From NCBI GenBank assembly GCA_049511415.1, contig JBEKYC010000003.1:1-64000 (forward strand): a stretch of DNA of 64,000 nucleotides, written 5' to 3'. Position numbers and translations under genes: made by a program. How positions within the stretch are numbered: position 1 is the first letter of the stretch; the number at the start of each line of letters is the position of its first letter. This document shows, in pieces, positions 52,412 through 62,543 of this stretch. The stretch comes from Bog-159 sp049511415. GTDB taxonomy: Bacteria; Acidobacteriota; Terriglobia; Bryobacterales; Bryobacteraceae. The notes beneath the pieces were generated by a model. The model searched no databases. It was not told where the DNA came from and saw only the letters and a program-made list of their open reading frames with translations.

Positions 52412-53628
52412 GCTTTTCCACTCCCTATGGTCTCGGCTACGAGGTGAATGCCTTGATACTCCGCGGGCGCCGGGTTGGCAAAGGGCAGCAAAAAGACGAA
52501 AGTCACGCCCTGGTTGCCGGACTCGGCGAAGATATGACCGGCATGCTCCACCAAAATCCTCCGGCAAATCGCCAGACCCAGTCCACTGCCTGAACGGTCG
52601 CCCCCGCCGCCGTACGAGGTATATTCCTGGAAGATGGTTTCCAGGTGTTCCGGCCGCACGCCCATGCCGTTATCGGAGACTTCCACCCGGTATGCATTGA
52701 GCGGACGAGATGCCATCCGGCGCCGGTCCGCCAACACGATCTGGCTTAAAACAGACGCGGATCGTCTCTCCCAGAAGGATGGAAACCCGCGCACCTGAAT
52801 GTATCCGCCGCGCGGCGTAAACTTGCACGAGTTTTCCAGCAGGTTCACCAGCAACTGTTCTATTTGGGTGGCGTCGAAATACAATACCTGTCCGGGCGGC
52901 TCGAGCTCCAGATTGACCGCAATGTCTTTTTCCTCGGCCAGCGGCCGGATCTCGTGGAGCGCCTGCTGAAGACAAGCGTCGATGTCCCCCTCGCGAATTT
53001 GCGACTGTATGCCCACGCGCACTCCCGAGCTCCACTGGAACAGAGCGGTTGCCAGACGGCTCAGCCGCCGCACGCTGTGCACGGTGCGCTGCAGCACTTC
53101 GTGCTGTGCGGCGCTTAGCGGACCGAGTTGCCCGCTCAACAGCAATCCGCAGTACCCATGCACGGCGGTCAACGGCGTGCGGAAATCGTGCACCGCACGC
53201 GCCAGGAAGTTCATGCGATCCTGATCGTATTCCTGCAACTTCAGCGTGGTGGCCAGCAGGCAATCAAAAATCGCATCGCGGTCGTCCCGCGAGGATCCCA
53301 CGCGCTCGGCGGCCTGCTGCAGGCAGGTGCTCAGCGCGTCGCGATTGACGGGTTTCAGAACCAGGGTCAGCGCCGTAAGCGATAGGTCGGGTAGAATGGC
53401 GCGCGCCTCTTCGCGGCCGATCACCAGCAGATGCGCTTGCGGCCGCTGCGCCTCGACCAGAGCCGGCGGCGCCTCTCCCGACCAGTCCCAGATATAGATA
53501 TCCGCATCCGGGGGAGGCGGGGCGGCCGCCACGACCAGCAAATTCCATTTCCCGGCCGGCATGGTCTCGATGACCTCGCGGCACAATTTGCTCAGAGAGT
53601 CGTCGGGGGAGATCAGCACAACCTGCAT
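52408..53628 (-). CDS. Histidine kinase with N-terminal pseudo-receiver domain
   Basis: 406 residues from ATG 53628 (MQVVLISPDDSL); a TTG at 53643 is a weaker option. The first 105 residues fold like a receiver (VVLISPDDS, LTLVLKPVNRDALS) but the acidic site is IYIWDWSGE and much of the pattern is lost. HisKA has His147 in RAVHDFRTPLTAVHGY; the ATPase domain shows LLVNLLENSCKFTP, VSDNGMGVRPEHLE and GSGLGLAICRRIL. No membrane helix, so it senses a cytoplasmic signal, possibly through the pseudo-receiver. Its stop overlaps the regulator start. Confidence 0.88.
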   Translation of the reverse strand: MQVVLISPDDSLSKLCREVIETMPAGKWNLLVVAAAPPPPDADIYIWDWSGEAPPALVEAQRPQAHLLVIGREEARAILPDLSLTALTLVLKPVNRDALSTCLQQAAERVGSSRDDRDAIFDCLLATTLKLQEYDQDRMNFLARAVHDFRTPLTAVHGYCGLLLSGQLGPLSAAQHEVLQRTVHSVRRLSRLATALFQWSSGVRVGIQSQIREGDIDACLQQALHEIRPLAEEKDIAVNLELEPPGQVLYFDATQIEQLLVNLLENSCKFTPRGGYIQVRGFPSFWERRSASVLSQIVLADRRRMASRPLNAYRVEVSDNGMGVRPEHLETIFQEYTSYGGGGDRSGSGLGLAICRRILVEHAGHIFAESGNQGVTFVFLLPFANPAPAEYQGIHLVAETIGSGKA

Positions 53629-53847
53629 GAGCGCGTCACTCAATTAAACAAGCACGTCGGACAAGTGTCAATTACGCGCTTGCATTAGAACTGCTAGGGG
53701 TTCGCCGATGTTGTCTGAGAAATACACTCAACAGTCAGGCTTTCAGGCGCGGCGCCGGAACTTCATTGGGCTTTACGGATCAATGCAAAGGCCCGCCAGG
53801 AAAATCCTAGTTCCGCCGATTCGGAGATGAATGAAAAATTACAGTAT

Positions 53848-54183
53848 TTAAGCCACCAAATTGTAATTATAAATGCCACACCCGATGGCGTACCGGCCTC
53901 CATCCAACACTTTGACCCACACCACCCGCGCGTCGCATCGGATCGTGTGCGCCGGACGGCCATCCGTCCACGAAGGGAACTGCAGGACACAATCCAGATC
54001 GTCGCCGGTGGAAAGCGGTTCTGCAACGACACATGCGAACCCCCGGCTGCTGAGGTTATCGGTAATTGTGACCCATACCTGATCCCCAGGCGGCCCTTTT
54101 CTAAGAGTGAGCGGCCAACGGAGCGGCAGACGGGGACGCCCGCGACGTTCCGCGTCCGGGCTTACGGAAGACGAGGTCTTCAT
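53848..54183 (-). CDS. PilZ-domain protein (putative c-di-GMP receptor)
   Basis: 111 residues from ATG 54183 (MKTSSSVSPDAERRGRPRLP); ATG 54231 is an alternative and the frame is open to 54342. The PilZ pattern is ERRGRPRLPLRWP (RxxxR-like c-di-GMP motif), DNLSSRGFACVVAEPL (equivalent to D/NxSxxG: NLSSRG), then DARVVWVKVLDGGRYAIGCG. Such small proteins bind c-di-GMP and control motility, adhesion or polysaccharide. The preceding 53629-53847 interval holds no gene. It is divergent from the TPR lipoprotein. Confidence 0.8.
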   Translation of the reverse strand: MKTSSSVSPDAERRGRPRLPLRWPLTLRKGPPGDQVWVTITDNLSSRGFACVVAEPLSTGDDLDCVLQFPSWTDGRPAHTIRCDARVVWVKVLDGGRYAIGCGIYNYNLVA

Positions 54184-54415
54184 TTTCCCAAGTAATTTCT
54201 TAAAGTGCCAATCATTTTGAACGGCCGGCATCTTGTGCGCGACGCTGCGGTATACCAGCGTCCGCAAGCGCCTCATGCAGCATGCCGGATGCCAAAAGAA
54301 TACTTCGACAAATAGGGATAAAAGCCGAATTATTCGCCACAACCCCCGAGCCGCCGGATTGAAATGAGCACGCCGCCTGGTGGCAGAAGAAGTGCTGGCA
54401 TGGCCGCTTCATTCG

Positions 54416-56713
54416 ATGCGAGCCACTCGTATTGTCCGCGCCCGGCACGGATCCTGTCCCGCACTGGTGTTATCGATCGTAGCCGTGGTGCTTTCCGGCG
54501 GCTGTGCGCGCACGCCGCAACAGCGCGAGCAACGCTTTCTCGAATTGGGCAAGCGTCAACTGCTCAAAAAGGACTACGCCCGCGCCAGCCTGGAGTTCCG
54601 GCTGGCCATCCAGGCTGCGCCGGATGACGCCGAACCGTACTACCAGCTTGGTCTCACGCAATCGGCGGCAGGCGACCGGAGCCAGGCCGTGAATTGCTTC
54701 CGCAAAGCGGTGGAACTCAATCCCAAACACACGGCCGCGCAATTGAAGCTGGCCGGTCTGCTCAGTGCCGCCAGTAGCCGGGAGGCGTTGGAAGACGCCA
54801 AGCGTCACGCAGAGGCGGCCGTTGCGTCCTCTCCGGCCACCGTGGATACGCTGAACACGCTGGCCCTCACCGAATTGCGGCTGGGCGACCCGGAGGAAGC
54901 TACGGCGCATCTCGAACAGGCGCTGCGTCTACTTCCGGGCGGCCTCGAGTCGTCGGCTTTGCTGATGCGCAGCCGGCTGTCCCGGGGGGACAAGCAGGGC
55001 GCCCAAAATGCGCTGGAGGAGTGCTTTCGGAAATCGCCGCGGTCGCCGGAAGTGGCCCTGGTAATGGGTAGATTCTATCTGGTGACGCGGCGATATCCTG
55101 AGGCGGAAGCGCAGTTCCGCAGGGCGATTGCACTCGACGCGGGTTACGCGAGCGCCTGGATGGACTTAGGAATGTTGCTGTTCCACGAAAATCGCGCCGC
55201 CGACGCCGCGCCGGTTTTCCGTCAATTGGCGGCGTTCCCGGAAAAGACCTATCATCCGGTGTACGCTCTATACTTGCTCGAAACGGGCCAGCGCGATCTG
55301 GCGATCGCCGAGTTGGAACGGCTGGCCAAGCAAGATCCGGCGGATCGCGCCGCGCGCACGCGCCTGGTGAAGATGTATCTGCTCGCCGGCCGGCGCGCCG
55401 ACGCGGAGCGAATTCTCTCGCACGCCATCGCCGCGAATTCTAAAGATGCCGACGCGCTGCTGCTGCGCAGCGAGATGTTCCTGGCGGCGGGAAAGTATCA
55501 GGACGCGCAGAACGACTTGAACCTGGTATTGCGCTATCGTCCCGAATCCGCTGAAGCTCACGTGGTGTTGGCCCGCTTGCATGGAGCCCAGGGCGCCATC
55601 CTCGCCCAGCGCCAGGAACTGGCGGAAGCTCTGCAACTGAATCCGGAGATCACGGCGGTGCGGGTGGATCTGGCGCGGCTGCTGATCGCGTCGAAGGCGG
55701 CCACGGCCGCACTGGAGATTCTGCGGCAGACGCCGGACACCCGGAAGCACGCTCTTCCCATCATCGTTGCGTCGAATTGGGCGCTGCTCGACTTGGGCCG
55801 CTTCGCGGAGGCGCGCCAAGGTGTCGCGGAAGGGCTGCATCTGGCGCGCACTCCCGATTTATTGCTCCAGGACGCGCGGCTCAAAATGGATGCCAGACAG
55901 TATGCCGCCGCGCGTGTTTCGCTCGATGGCGTGTTGCAGCAGAATCCGGAAGAGTTGCGCGCGCTGGCGGGCCTGGTCCGTCTCTACGATTTGCAAAACC
56001 AAGCTCCCGAGGCATTGCGCCTGGTGCGCGAGCATGCCGCGCGGCATCCGGATTCCGCGCCGATCCAGAATTACCTGGGCGAGTTGCTGGCTGCGAACGG
56101 AAAGCCCGCGGAGGCGCGTCTGGCGTTCACAGCCGCCATGGCGGCCGATACGCGTTACCGCGCAGCGCCACTGGCCTTAGTCCGGCTGGACATCGCGGAG
56201 GGCAAGCCGGAGCCGGCCGCACGCCGGCTGACGGCCTTGCTTGCGGCTAACCCGAACGATCCCGAACTTTGGTTGTACATGGGCTGGCTGGAGAACGCCA
56301 GAAAGAACTACCCGCAGGCGCTGGCTGACTTCCGTAGAGTGGTGGACGCGGACCCGTCGAACGTGGTGGCCTTGAATAACCTGGCTTATCTGCTGGCTTC
56401 GCAAACGGAGCAGTTCGACGAAGCCCTGAAGTATGCGCAGCAGGTGAAGGAGACGGCGCCGGATGACAAAGGCGTGGACGATACCATCGGCTGGATCATG
56501 TACCGCAAAGGGCTGTATCGCGCCGCCGTGCAGTATCTGGAGAAGGCGGCCGAAAACCAGCCGGATCCGGTGATTCATTATCATCTGGGCATGGCATATT
56601 TGAAGATCGGCGACAAGCGCGGCGAGCCGACGTTGCGCACCGCGTTGAAGAAGGCTCCTGATTTACCGGAGGCGCGCATGGCCGAGCAACTTCTGGCCGC
56701 CACGCGCCCGTAA
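54416..56713 (+). CDS. TPR-repeat lipoprotein (possibly exosortase/PEP-CTERM-system PrsT-like)
   Basis: 765 residues from ATG 54416, chosen because it starts a lipoprotein signal (ALVLSIVAVVLSGGC, lipobox Cys at residue 30); the GTG at 54380 would add 12 polar residues. The rest is a long array of TPR units (LLKKDYARASLEFRLAIQAA, YYQLGLTQSAAGDRSQAVNC, ALADFRRVVDADPSNVVALN). Long TPR lipoproteins of this length occur with PEP-CTERM/exosortase systems (TIGR02917), and an exosortase pair is present at 9610-11143, but the match is not certain. It is probably membrane-anchored in the periplasm as a scaffold. Confidence 0.75.
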   Translation: MRATRIVRARHGSCPALVLSIVAVVLSGGCARTPQQREQRFLELGKRQLLKKDYARASLEFRLAIQAAPDDAEPYYQLGLTQSAAGDRSQAVNCFRKAVELNPKHTAAQLKLAGLLSAASSREALEDAKRHAEAAVASSPATVDTLNTLALTELRLGDPEEATAHLEQALRLLPGGLESSALLMRSRLSRGDKQGAQNALEECFRKSPRSPEVALVMGRFYLVTRRYPEAEAQFRRAIALDAGYASAWMDLGMLLFHENRAADAAPVFRQLAAFPEKTYHPVYALYLLETGQRDLAIAELERLAKQDPADRAARTRLVKMYLLAGRRADAERILSHAIAANSKDADALLLRSEMFLAAGKYQDAQNDLNLVLRYRPESAEAHVVLARLHGAQGAILAQRQELAEALQLNPEITAVRVDLARLLIASKAATAALEILRQTPDTRKHALPIIVASNWALLDLGRFAEARQGVAEGLHLARTPDLLLQDARLKMDARQYAAARVSLDGVLQQNPEELRALAGLVRLYDLQNQAPEALRLVREHAARHPDSAPIQNYLGELLAANGKPAEARLAFTAAMAADTRYRAAPLALVRLDIAEGKPEPAARRLTALLAANPNDPELWLYMGWLENARKNYPQALADFRRVVDADPSNVVALNNLAYLLASQTEQFDEALKYAQQVKETAPDDKGVDDTIGWIMYRKGLYRAAVQYLEKAAENQPDPVIHYHLGMAYLKIGDKRGEPTLRTALKKAPDLPEARMAEQLLAATRP

Positions 56714-56714
56714 A

Positions 56715-57320
56715 TCAATCTTGCGACGGCAAGTCCGGATGGAGCACGTCGAAGTGAAAGCGGTGCGGCGGCAACAACGCCGGCATACCGGAGCCCATCC
56801 CCGCCCAGGCCTGATAGGCCGATCCGGCGATGGAGGAGTTCAAGCAGAACAGGAACTCGCCGCTACAACAATCGATGGGTGGTGGCTGCCGGAAGGTCAG
56901 GCGCAATCCCACGGCTTTCTCCAGAATCACACCGGGAGTGCGCACCTGCTTATCCGCCAGCAGGATCACGAAACTGCTGCGGCCGGCGTGCGGCCACACA
57001 TCCGGATGCAGTAAATTGCGCAGCGCCGACTCCGACTGAAACGTGATTTCGCACTGCCGGATCCACTCCACGATGGACTCGCCCCACTGCCAATGGGCAA
57101 TCAGTCCGCGGTACTGTTCGGTGAGTGTGAGCGCCAGATCCATCTTGCGGCGTTCCAGCAAGGACTCTTCGACATCCACCTCCGGCAACATTTCTTCGGC
57201 TTCCTGTATGGCCGAAGCCATATCCAGGGGAGGCGCGTCGAATGCCCTCCGCACTAGCAGCGGCGGCAATTCGTGCATTTTGTCGCCCGGTATGTTGACG
57301 TACTCTCGGTCGCCCCTCAT
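56715..57320 (-). CDS. Hypothetical protein
   Basis: 201 residues from ATG 57320 (MRGDREYVNIPGDKMHELPP), which has GAGGGTGG upstream; the frame is open to 57392 without coding character. No signal peptide or membrane helix. The middle is acidic-helical (AIQEAEEMLPEVDVEESLLE). The C-terminal part has a Trp/Cys-containing beta-rich look (IDCCSGEFLFCLNSSI). I recognise no family. It is convergent with the TPR gene (1-bp gap) and divergent from the ROK kinase gene. Confidence 0.5.
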   Translation of the reverse strand: MRGDREYVNIPGDKMHELPPLLVRRAFDAPPLDMASAIQEAEEMLPEVDVEESLLERRKMDLALTLTEQYRGLIAHWQWGESIVEWIRQCEITFQSESALRNLLHPDVWPHAGRSSFVILLADKQVRTPGVILEKAVGLRLTFRQPPPIDCCSGEFLFCLNSSIAGSAYQAWAGMGSGMPALLPPHRFHFDVLHPDLPSQD

Positions 57321-57469
57321 TTGGACCACCCTCAATACATATCGACGTAAACTAACCTTCGCTGTTCCATCTTTTAGCACATTTAGTGCCACGCGCGGCG
57401 AAGAAATTTGCGATGGGTTAGATTAACAACAGTTATGGCCCTCAGCCGGATTTGCTATCATGCGCCTTC

Positions 57470-58411
57470 ATGCCGGAATACGCCATCGGATTGGATCTCG
57501 GCGGCACCAACTTACGCGCAGCCGCCATTGATCGCGCCGGTCACGTGCTGGATCGCCGCGCCACGGCCAGCAACCCCGAGGCGGGCCGCGAAGTCATGTT
57601 GGCCGACATGGTCGATGCCATCGCGGAACTGCGGGACGTATGCGGCGCCGGAAACCTGGCCGGCATCGGGATTGGAGTCCCCGGTTTCATCCTGCTCAAG
57701 GAAGGCATCATCCGCAACTCGAACAATCTCGTCTGCCTGGAAGACTTTCCCATACGCGCCGAGATCGAGCGCCGCCTCAACGCTCCGGTCATATTGGAAA
57801 ACGACGCCAACGCCGCCGCACTGGGTGAAAAATGGATGGGCGCAGGCCGGGATGTGGACGATCTGGTTCTGCTCACGCTGGGGACTGGGGTCGGCGGCGG
57901 CATCATCTCCGGCGGCCGCGTGCTGCAAGGCTATCTGGGCATGGCCGGCGAATTGGGCCATATGACCGTGGTGCCGGACGGCAACCCGTGCGGATGCGGC
58001 AATCAAGGCTGCCTGGAAAAGCATGCCTCGGCTACTTCGATTACCGCCATGGCCGACATGCTGCATCTGGGCGCCAACCTGACCGCCCGCGAAGTTTACG
58101 ATCTGGCCATGGGCGGCAACGTCAAGGCGCGGCACATCTTCACCATCATGGGACGCACGTTGGGCGTGGCCCTGGCGAATCTGGTGAACATTTTCAACTT
58201 CCCGCTATATCTACTGAGCGGCGGCGTGCTGGCGGCCTGGGACCTGTTTGCGCCGCCTATGCTCGACGAAGTACGGCGGCGATCGTTTGCCTTCCGCACC
58301 ACCGCTACGCGTATTGAAAAAGCCACCTTGGGTAACGAAGCGGGTCTCTACGGCGCGGCGTATCTGCCGTGGGCCGGCCAGCCCGCGTCGCAGGCTGCGG
58401 GTAAGGAGTGA
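57470..58411 (+). CDS. ROK-family sugar kinase (glucokinase-like)
   Basis: 313 residues from ATG 57470 (MPEYAIGLDLGGTNLRAAAI). The phosphate-binding DLGGTN loop, the catalytic region VILENDANAAALGEKW (Asp in ENDAN), TLGTGVGGGIISGGRVLQGY and the zinc site GELGHMTV with CGCGNQGCLE are all ROK hallmarks. It phosphorylates glucose or an N-acetyl-hexosamine in the cytoplasm; glucokinase is the default reading. The 3' end carries the AAGGAG ribosome site of xylB, so the two kinase genes form an operon. Confidence 0.88.
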   Translation: MPEYAIGLDLGGTNLRAAAIDRAGHVLDRRATASNPEAGREVMLADMVDAIAELRDVCGAGNLAGIGIGVPGFILLKEGIIRNSNNLVCLEDFPIRAEIERRLNAPVILENDANAAALGEKWMGAGRDVDDLVLLTLGTGVGGGIISGGRVLQGYLGMAGELGHMTVVPDGNPCGCGNQGCLEKHASATSITAMADMLHLGANLTAREVYDLAMGGNVKARHIFTIMGRTLGVALANLVNIFNFPLYLLSGGVLAAWDLFAPPMLDEVRRRSFAFRTTATRIEKATLGNEAGLYGAAYLPWAGQPASQAAGKE

Positions 58412-58416
58412 ATTCT

Positions 58417-59913
58417 ATGTGGATGGGAATCGATGTAGGCACGGGCGGCACGCGCGCCCTGCTGGTGGACGCGCAGGGCCGGGTAGCCGCGGGTTGCACG
58501 GCAGTCCACGAAGACATACGCATGGAGCGGCCGCTGTGGGCCGAACAGCGTCCGGAAAACTGGTGGGACGCGGCGCGCGATGCCATTCGTGGCGCGCTGG
58601 CGCAGGCGGGCGTCTCCGGCGACCAGGTGCATGGCATAGGCCTTTCGGGCCAGATGCACGGCCTGGTGATTCTGGATGAGGCGAACGCCGTGATCCGTCC
58701 CGCGCTGATCTGGTGCGATCAACGCAGCCAGCCGCAGGTGGATTGGATCAACCGTACAGTCGGCCGTGAAAATGTTTTGAAGTATACTGCGAACCCGGTG
58801 CTGACCGGCTTCACATTGCCTAAACTAATATGGGTCCGCGATCACGAACCGCGCGCCTTCGCGCGCATCCGGCATCTGTTGCTGCCGAAGGACTATCTGC
58901 GCTTCCAACTCACCGGAGAGTACGCCACCGAAGTCTCCGACGCCTCCGGTACGGCGTTATTTGACGTGGTCGCACGGCGGTGGTCGTGCGACATGATGGA
59001 CGCCCTGGCGCTCGACCGCGCGATTCTGCCGGCATGCGCGGAGTCCAGTGAAGTGACCGGCCGAGTCTCGCGTGCCGCGGCGGAAGCCACGGGGCTCGCC
59101 GAGGGCACGCCGGTGGTAGGCGGCGGCGGCGATCAGGCTGCGAGTGCCGTGGGAAACGGCATCGTGGAACCGGGCATCGTTTCCTGCACGCTGGGCACCT
59201 CGGGTGTTGTCTTTGCGCACATGGAGAACGTGGCCTACGATCCCGCGGGGCGCGTGCACACGTTCTGCCATGCCGTGCGCGACAAATGGCACGTGATGGG
59301 TGTCACGCAGGGCGCCGGCCTGAGCCTGCAATGGTTCCGCAATCAGTTGGCGCCGGGCACGGAATACGATGCGCTTACAGCCGAAGCCGCCACTGCCGAA
59401 GCGGGCGCGCAAGGCCTTTTCTGGCTGCCCTATTTGATGGGCGAACGCACACCGCACCTGGACGCCACCGCCCGCGGCGGTTGGATCGGACTTACTGCCA
59501 AGCACCGCCGCGCCGATCTGATCCGCGCCGTCATTGAGGGAGTCTCTTACAGCCAGCGGGATTGCCTGGATATTATCGAAGAGCTTGGCGTCGCGGTGAA
59601 ATCGGTGCGCGTGTCCGGCGGCGGCGCGCGCAGTCCTTTCTGGCGGCAGTTGCTGGCGGATATTTTCAATAAGCAGGTGGTGACGCTCGAAACGCAGGAA
59701 GGCTCGGCCTATGGCGCTGCACTACTGGCCCTGGCCGGCACCGGCGAATACGCGTCGGTGCCCGAGGTCTGCCGGGCCACTATTCGTGAAGTGGAGTCCG
59801 TCCAGCCGCGGCCCGCCGAGTCCGCTGCGTACGCCAGGGGTCACAAGCTGTATCAGGCGCTCTATCCGTCCTTGAAGCCGGCCTTCGGCGAGATCGCCGA
59901 ACTAGAGGGTTGA
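58417..59913 (+). CDS. xylB: Xylulokinase (FGGY family)
   Basis: 498 residues from ATG 58417, which has AAGGAG eight bases upstream; a GTG at 58408 would lie too close to that site. FGGY landmarks: GIDVGTGGTRALLVDAQGRV, GIGLSGQMHGLVILDEANAV (the QMHG motif is xylulokinase-typical), WCDQRSQPQ, VGGGGDQAASAVGNG, GVTQGAGLSLQWFR and VSGGGARSPFWRQLLADIF. It phosphorylates D-xylulose. xylA is not in the window. Confidence 0.9.
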   Translation: MWMGIDVGTGGTRALLVDAQGRVAAGCTAVHEDIRMERPLWAEQRPENWWDAARDAIRGALAQAGVSGDQVHGIGLSGQMHGLVILDEANAVIRPALIWCDQRSQPQVDWINRTVGRENVLKYTANPVLTGFTLPKLIWVRDHEPRAFARIRHLLLPKDYLRFQLTGEYATEVSDASGTALFDVVARRWSCDMMDALALDRAILPACAESSEVTGRVSRAAAEATGLAEGTPVVGGGGDQAASAVGNGIVEPGIVSCTLGTSGVVFAHMENVAYDPAGRVHTFCHAVRDKWHVMGVTQGAGLSLQWFRNQLAPGTEYDALTAEAATAEAGAQGLFWLPYLMGERTPHLDATARGGWIGLTAKHRRADLIRAVIEGVSYSQRDCLDIIEELGVAVKSVRVSGGGARSPFWRQLLADIFNKQVVTLETQEGSAYGAALLALAGTGEYASVPEVCRATIREVESVQPRPAESAAYARGHKLYQALYPSLKPAFGEIAELEG

Positions 59914-59950
59914 TTCCATGGCGCCGGCCTTAGAATAGGCATACGCACTG

Positions 59951-62542
59951 ATGTTTTTTACTCCCGAATCGATTATCAAAAAACGGCACGAATTGATCGA
60001 GCAGATGGAGGCGGGGACGTTGACGCGCGCGCAGACGTTTCTACGCGCGCTGGAACTCGATCCGTTCGATGCGCTGGCGTTGACCGTACTCGCTGACGAA
60101 CGCTTCCGGGTGGGTGATCTGGCGGCGGCCGCGGAATATGCCTGGCGCGCCGCGGAAGCCGATCCCTACCGGGACCAGCCCTGGCACCTGCTCCATAAGT
60201 GCCTCACCAATGAAAGCGAAGCACTTCTCAACGGTATTCTGGAACTGGCTCTAAGTAAGAGCATGCGCGATCCCGAGACCTTCGAGAACCTCAAAGAGCA
60301 GATCAAGAGCCGGACGGAGCTTGAAGATATCGGCCCCGGGGAAGCCATGGAATCGCTCTTGCAGGAAACCAGCCGAAAGCGCCGGTACGAGCCAGCCGAG
60401 GTCAGCGCGCGATTGCGTCCGCACCGCCTGGTGGACGAAGTCCTGGATGCGGGCGCGGGGCTGGATAAAGAACTGGTGGATAGCATCGTGGAGGATGGCG
60501 GGCGATGCACTCCGCTGCTGGTGGGCGTGCTGCGCGCGTCGGGTTCGGGATCGTTGCCGGAGGAGGAAGACGCTCCCGTGGTGGCTAGCCTCGCTCTGCT
60601 GGGCGAAATCGGCGATCCGGCGCGCCTGCCCGAGGTCATCGAATGCGCCAGCGTGGATGAAGAAGGAATCAGCGATGCCGCCCAATGGGCTGCGTTTCGA
60701 ATCGTGTCCCGGCGGCCGGATGAATCCCTGCTGGTGCTGCGCCAGATGACGCCGGGGGCGCCCGCCGACGAGCGCTCCGCAATCGCGAATACGCTGAGCC
60801 GGATGCGGGACCTCCCCGGCCTGGTCGAAGCCCTGGAAGGTCTGTTGGACGATCTGGGCTCCGTTCCCAAAGAGGAACGATTCGCTTTGTTCATCAACGT
60901 CGCGTCGGCGCTGATGATTTCCGCCGGCGCCCGCGGGCGGGAGGTGGCCTGGTCGCTTTTCCACCGCTACCAGGGATTGCTGCCCAAACGCACGCGCGGA
61001 GAGCTGCAGGAAAGCACCGAAGCCAGCAAGGAACTCGCCGCTACAGGACACGACTTCCAGCAGGACTTCCAGAGCGCCACGGTCTACGACTTTTGCAGCG
61101 GCGCATTCGACGACGAAGAAGATGATGAAGAGGACGAGGAAGACGACGACGATCTTCCTCCCGAGCCGGTCCGGCGCCGCATAGCTCCCGGCCGCAACGA
61201 CCCCTGCTGGTGCGGCAGCGGCAAGAAATACAAGAAGTGCCACTTGGAAGCGGACGAGGCAGCCGCGCTGGAGGAAACGCCTGTCCCCGGGCCAGCCTTG
61301 GTCTCCGGCGGCGACGACACGGAAGAGCGTTTGCGGCGGCGGTTGATCGACTTTTCCACCAAAGCTCTGGGCAATCATGGCATGCAAAAAGCGATGGAGG
61401 CCTTCATCGGCGAACAACCACCCGAGGGCAGCGACCAGCAATCGCTGGCCATGGAGGCCGTGGATTGGGTGATCCACGACTACGTGCCGCCGCGCCTGGG
61501 ACATACCATCATCGAGGAATTCCGGAAACGAAATCCGGGCAGTTTGTCGGCGCGCGAGCGGGAAATGCTGGACGCCTGGAGCCGCGCCCGGTTTAGCCTT
61601 TTCGAGGTGCGTGAGGTGCAGTCGAATGCCGGCGTCGCCCTGACGGATCTGCTGGCCGGAGGAGAGTTCTTCGTGCAGGATGTGAGCACGGCGAAGCGCG
61701 CGGCGCGCTGGGACACCTACCTGGCACGCGTGGAGGAACTCGATGGCTTGCATCACTTCACGGCGGTGTTGATGACCGTGCCGCGAGAGCTGCTGCCGGA
61801 TTTGAAGGAATGGGCCGTGCACACGCAACAACGAAGCGGCCTGCCATGGGACCAGTTCTTACATTCCCACAGCCACAAGTTCCGGCAGGAGGCTTCGCGC
61901 CTGATCGGCGGCAGCACCGGGCCCCAACGCATGGTCAGTGCCGAAGGGGACGATCTGGTCTTTTCGAAGGCGCATTACCAGATCCTCAACGAAGATGCGC
62001 TGCGCGCCGCACTGAACCAATCGCCGTCACTGATTCAAAACGATGATGGCAGTTACGGTTGGGTGGACGAGAAGGAAAATGAGGCGGGCGGCCGCCGCGC
62101 ATTCGGACACCTGGAGATCGCCCAGGGCGAGCTGATCCTGGAATGCCAGACGCGCCGGCGCCTGGAGCGCGGCAAGAAGCTGCTCCACGATCTCGCGGGC
62201 GCGGCTTTGCGGCACAAGGCCGACGATTTTCGGGGATGGAAAGCCGCGCTGAAGGACTACGAAGCTTCCGGCGTCAAGCCCAAGGAATCCGGCGTGCCAC
62301 CGGAAGTCGAACGCGAGATCGTGGGGAAGATGATGGCGGAGCACTACCGCACGTGGCCCGACCAGCCGTTGCCGTACCTGGGCGGCTTGACGCCGCGCGT
62401 GGCAGTCGCCACGCCGGAGGGCCGCGCACAGGTAATCGAGCTGCTGAAGATGTTCGAGAACGGCGAAGAGCGCAACCGCCGCGAAGGGCACGTGACCTAC
62501 GATTTTTCCAAGCTCAAGGCGGAACTGGGAGTTGACTACTAA
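59951..62542 (+). CDS. Large SEC-C motif protein with HEAT/TPR-like N-terminus
   Basis: 863 residues. The N-terminal 100 residues are TPR-like (RAQTFLRALELDPFDALALT), then alpha-helical HEAT-like repeats to about residue 360. A short strongly acidic tract (DDEEDDEEDEEDDDD, about 380-398) precedes a complete SEC-C zinc motif, GRNDPCWCGSGKKYKKCHL (about 413-431). The C-terminal 430 residues are unassigned, with a SEC-C-associated look (KELLPDL, QSNAGVALTDLLAGGEFFVQ). SEC-C motifs bind zinc and often mediate contact with SecB or ribosome-associated partners. No signal peptide: cytoplasmic. Function unknown. Confidence 0.75.
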   Translation: MFFTPESIIKKRHELIEQMEAGTLTRAQTFLRALELDPFDALALTVLADERFRVGDLAAAAEYAWRAAEADPYRDQPWHLLHKCLTNESEALLNGILELALSKSMRDPETFENLKEQIKSRTELEDIGPGEAMESLLQETSRKRRYEPAEVSARLRPHRLVDEVLDAGAGLDKELVDSIVEDGGRCTPLLVGVLRASGSGSLPEEEDAPVVASLALLGEIGDPARLPEVIECASVDEEGISDAAQWAAFRIVSRRPDESLLVLRQMTPGAPADERSAIANTLSRMRDLPGLVEALEGLLDDLGSVPKEERFALFINVASALMISAGARGREVAWSLFHRYQGLLPKRTRGELQESTEASKELAATGHDFQQDFQSATVYDFCSGAFDDEEDDEEDEEDDDDLPPEPVRRRIAPGRNDPCWCGSGKKYKKCHLEADEAAALEETPVPGPALVSGGDDTEERLRRRLIDFSTKALGNHGMQKAMEAFIGEQPPEGSDQQSLAMEAVDWVIHDYVPPRLGHTIIEEFRKRNPGSLSAREREMLDAWSRARFSLFEVREVQSNAGVALTDLLAGGEFFVQDVSTAKRAARWDTYLARVEELDGLHHFTAVLMTVPRELLPDLKEWAVHTQQRSGLPWDQFLHSHSHKFRQEASRLIGGSTGPQRMVSAEGDDLVFSKAHYQILNEDALRAALNQSPSLIQNDDGSYGWVDEKENEAGGRRAFGHLEIAQGELILECQTRRRLERGKKLLHDLAGAALRHKADDFRGWKAALKDYEASGVKPKESGVPPEVEREIVGKMMAEHYRTWPDQPLPYLGGLTPRVAVATPEGRAQVIELLKMFENGEERNRREGHVTYDFSKLKAELGVDY

Positions 62543-62543
62543 A

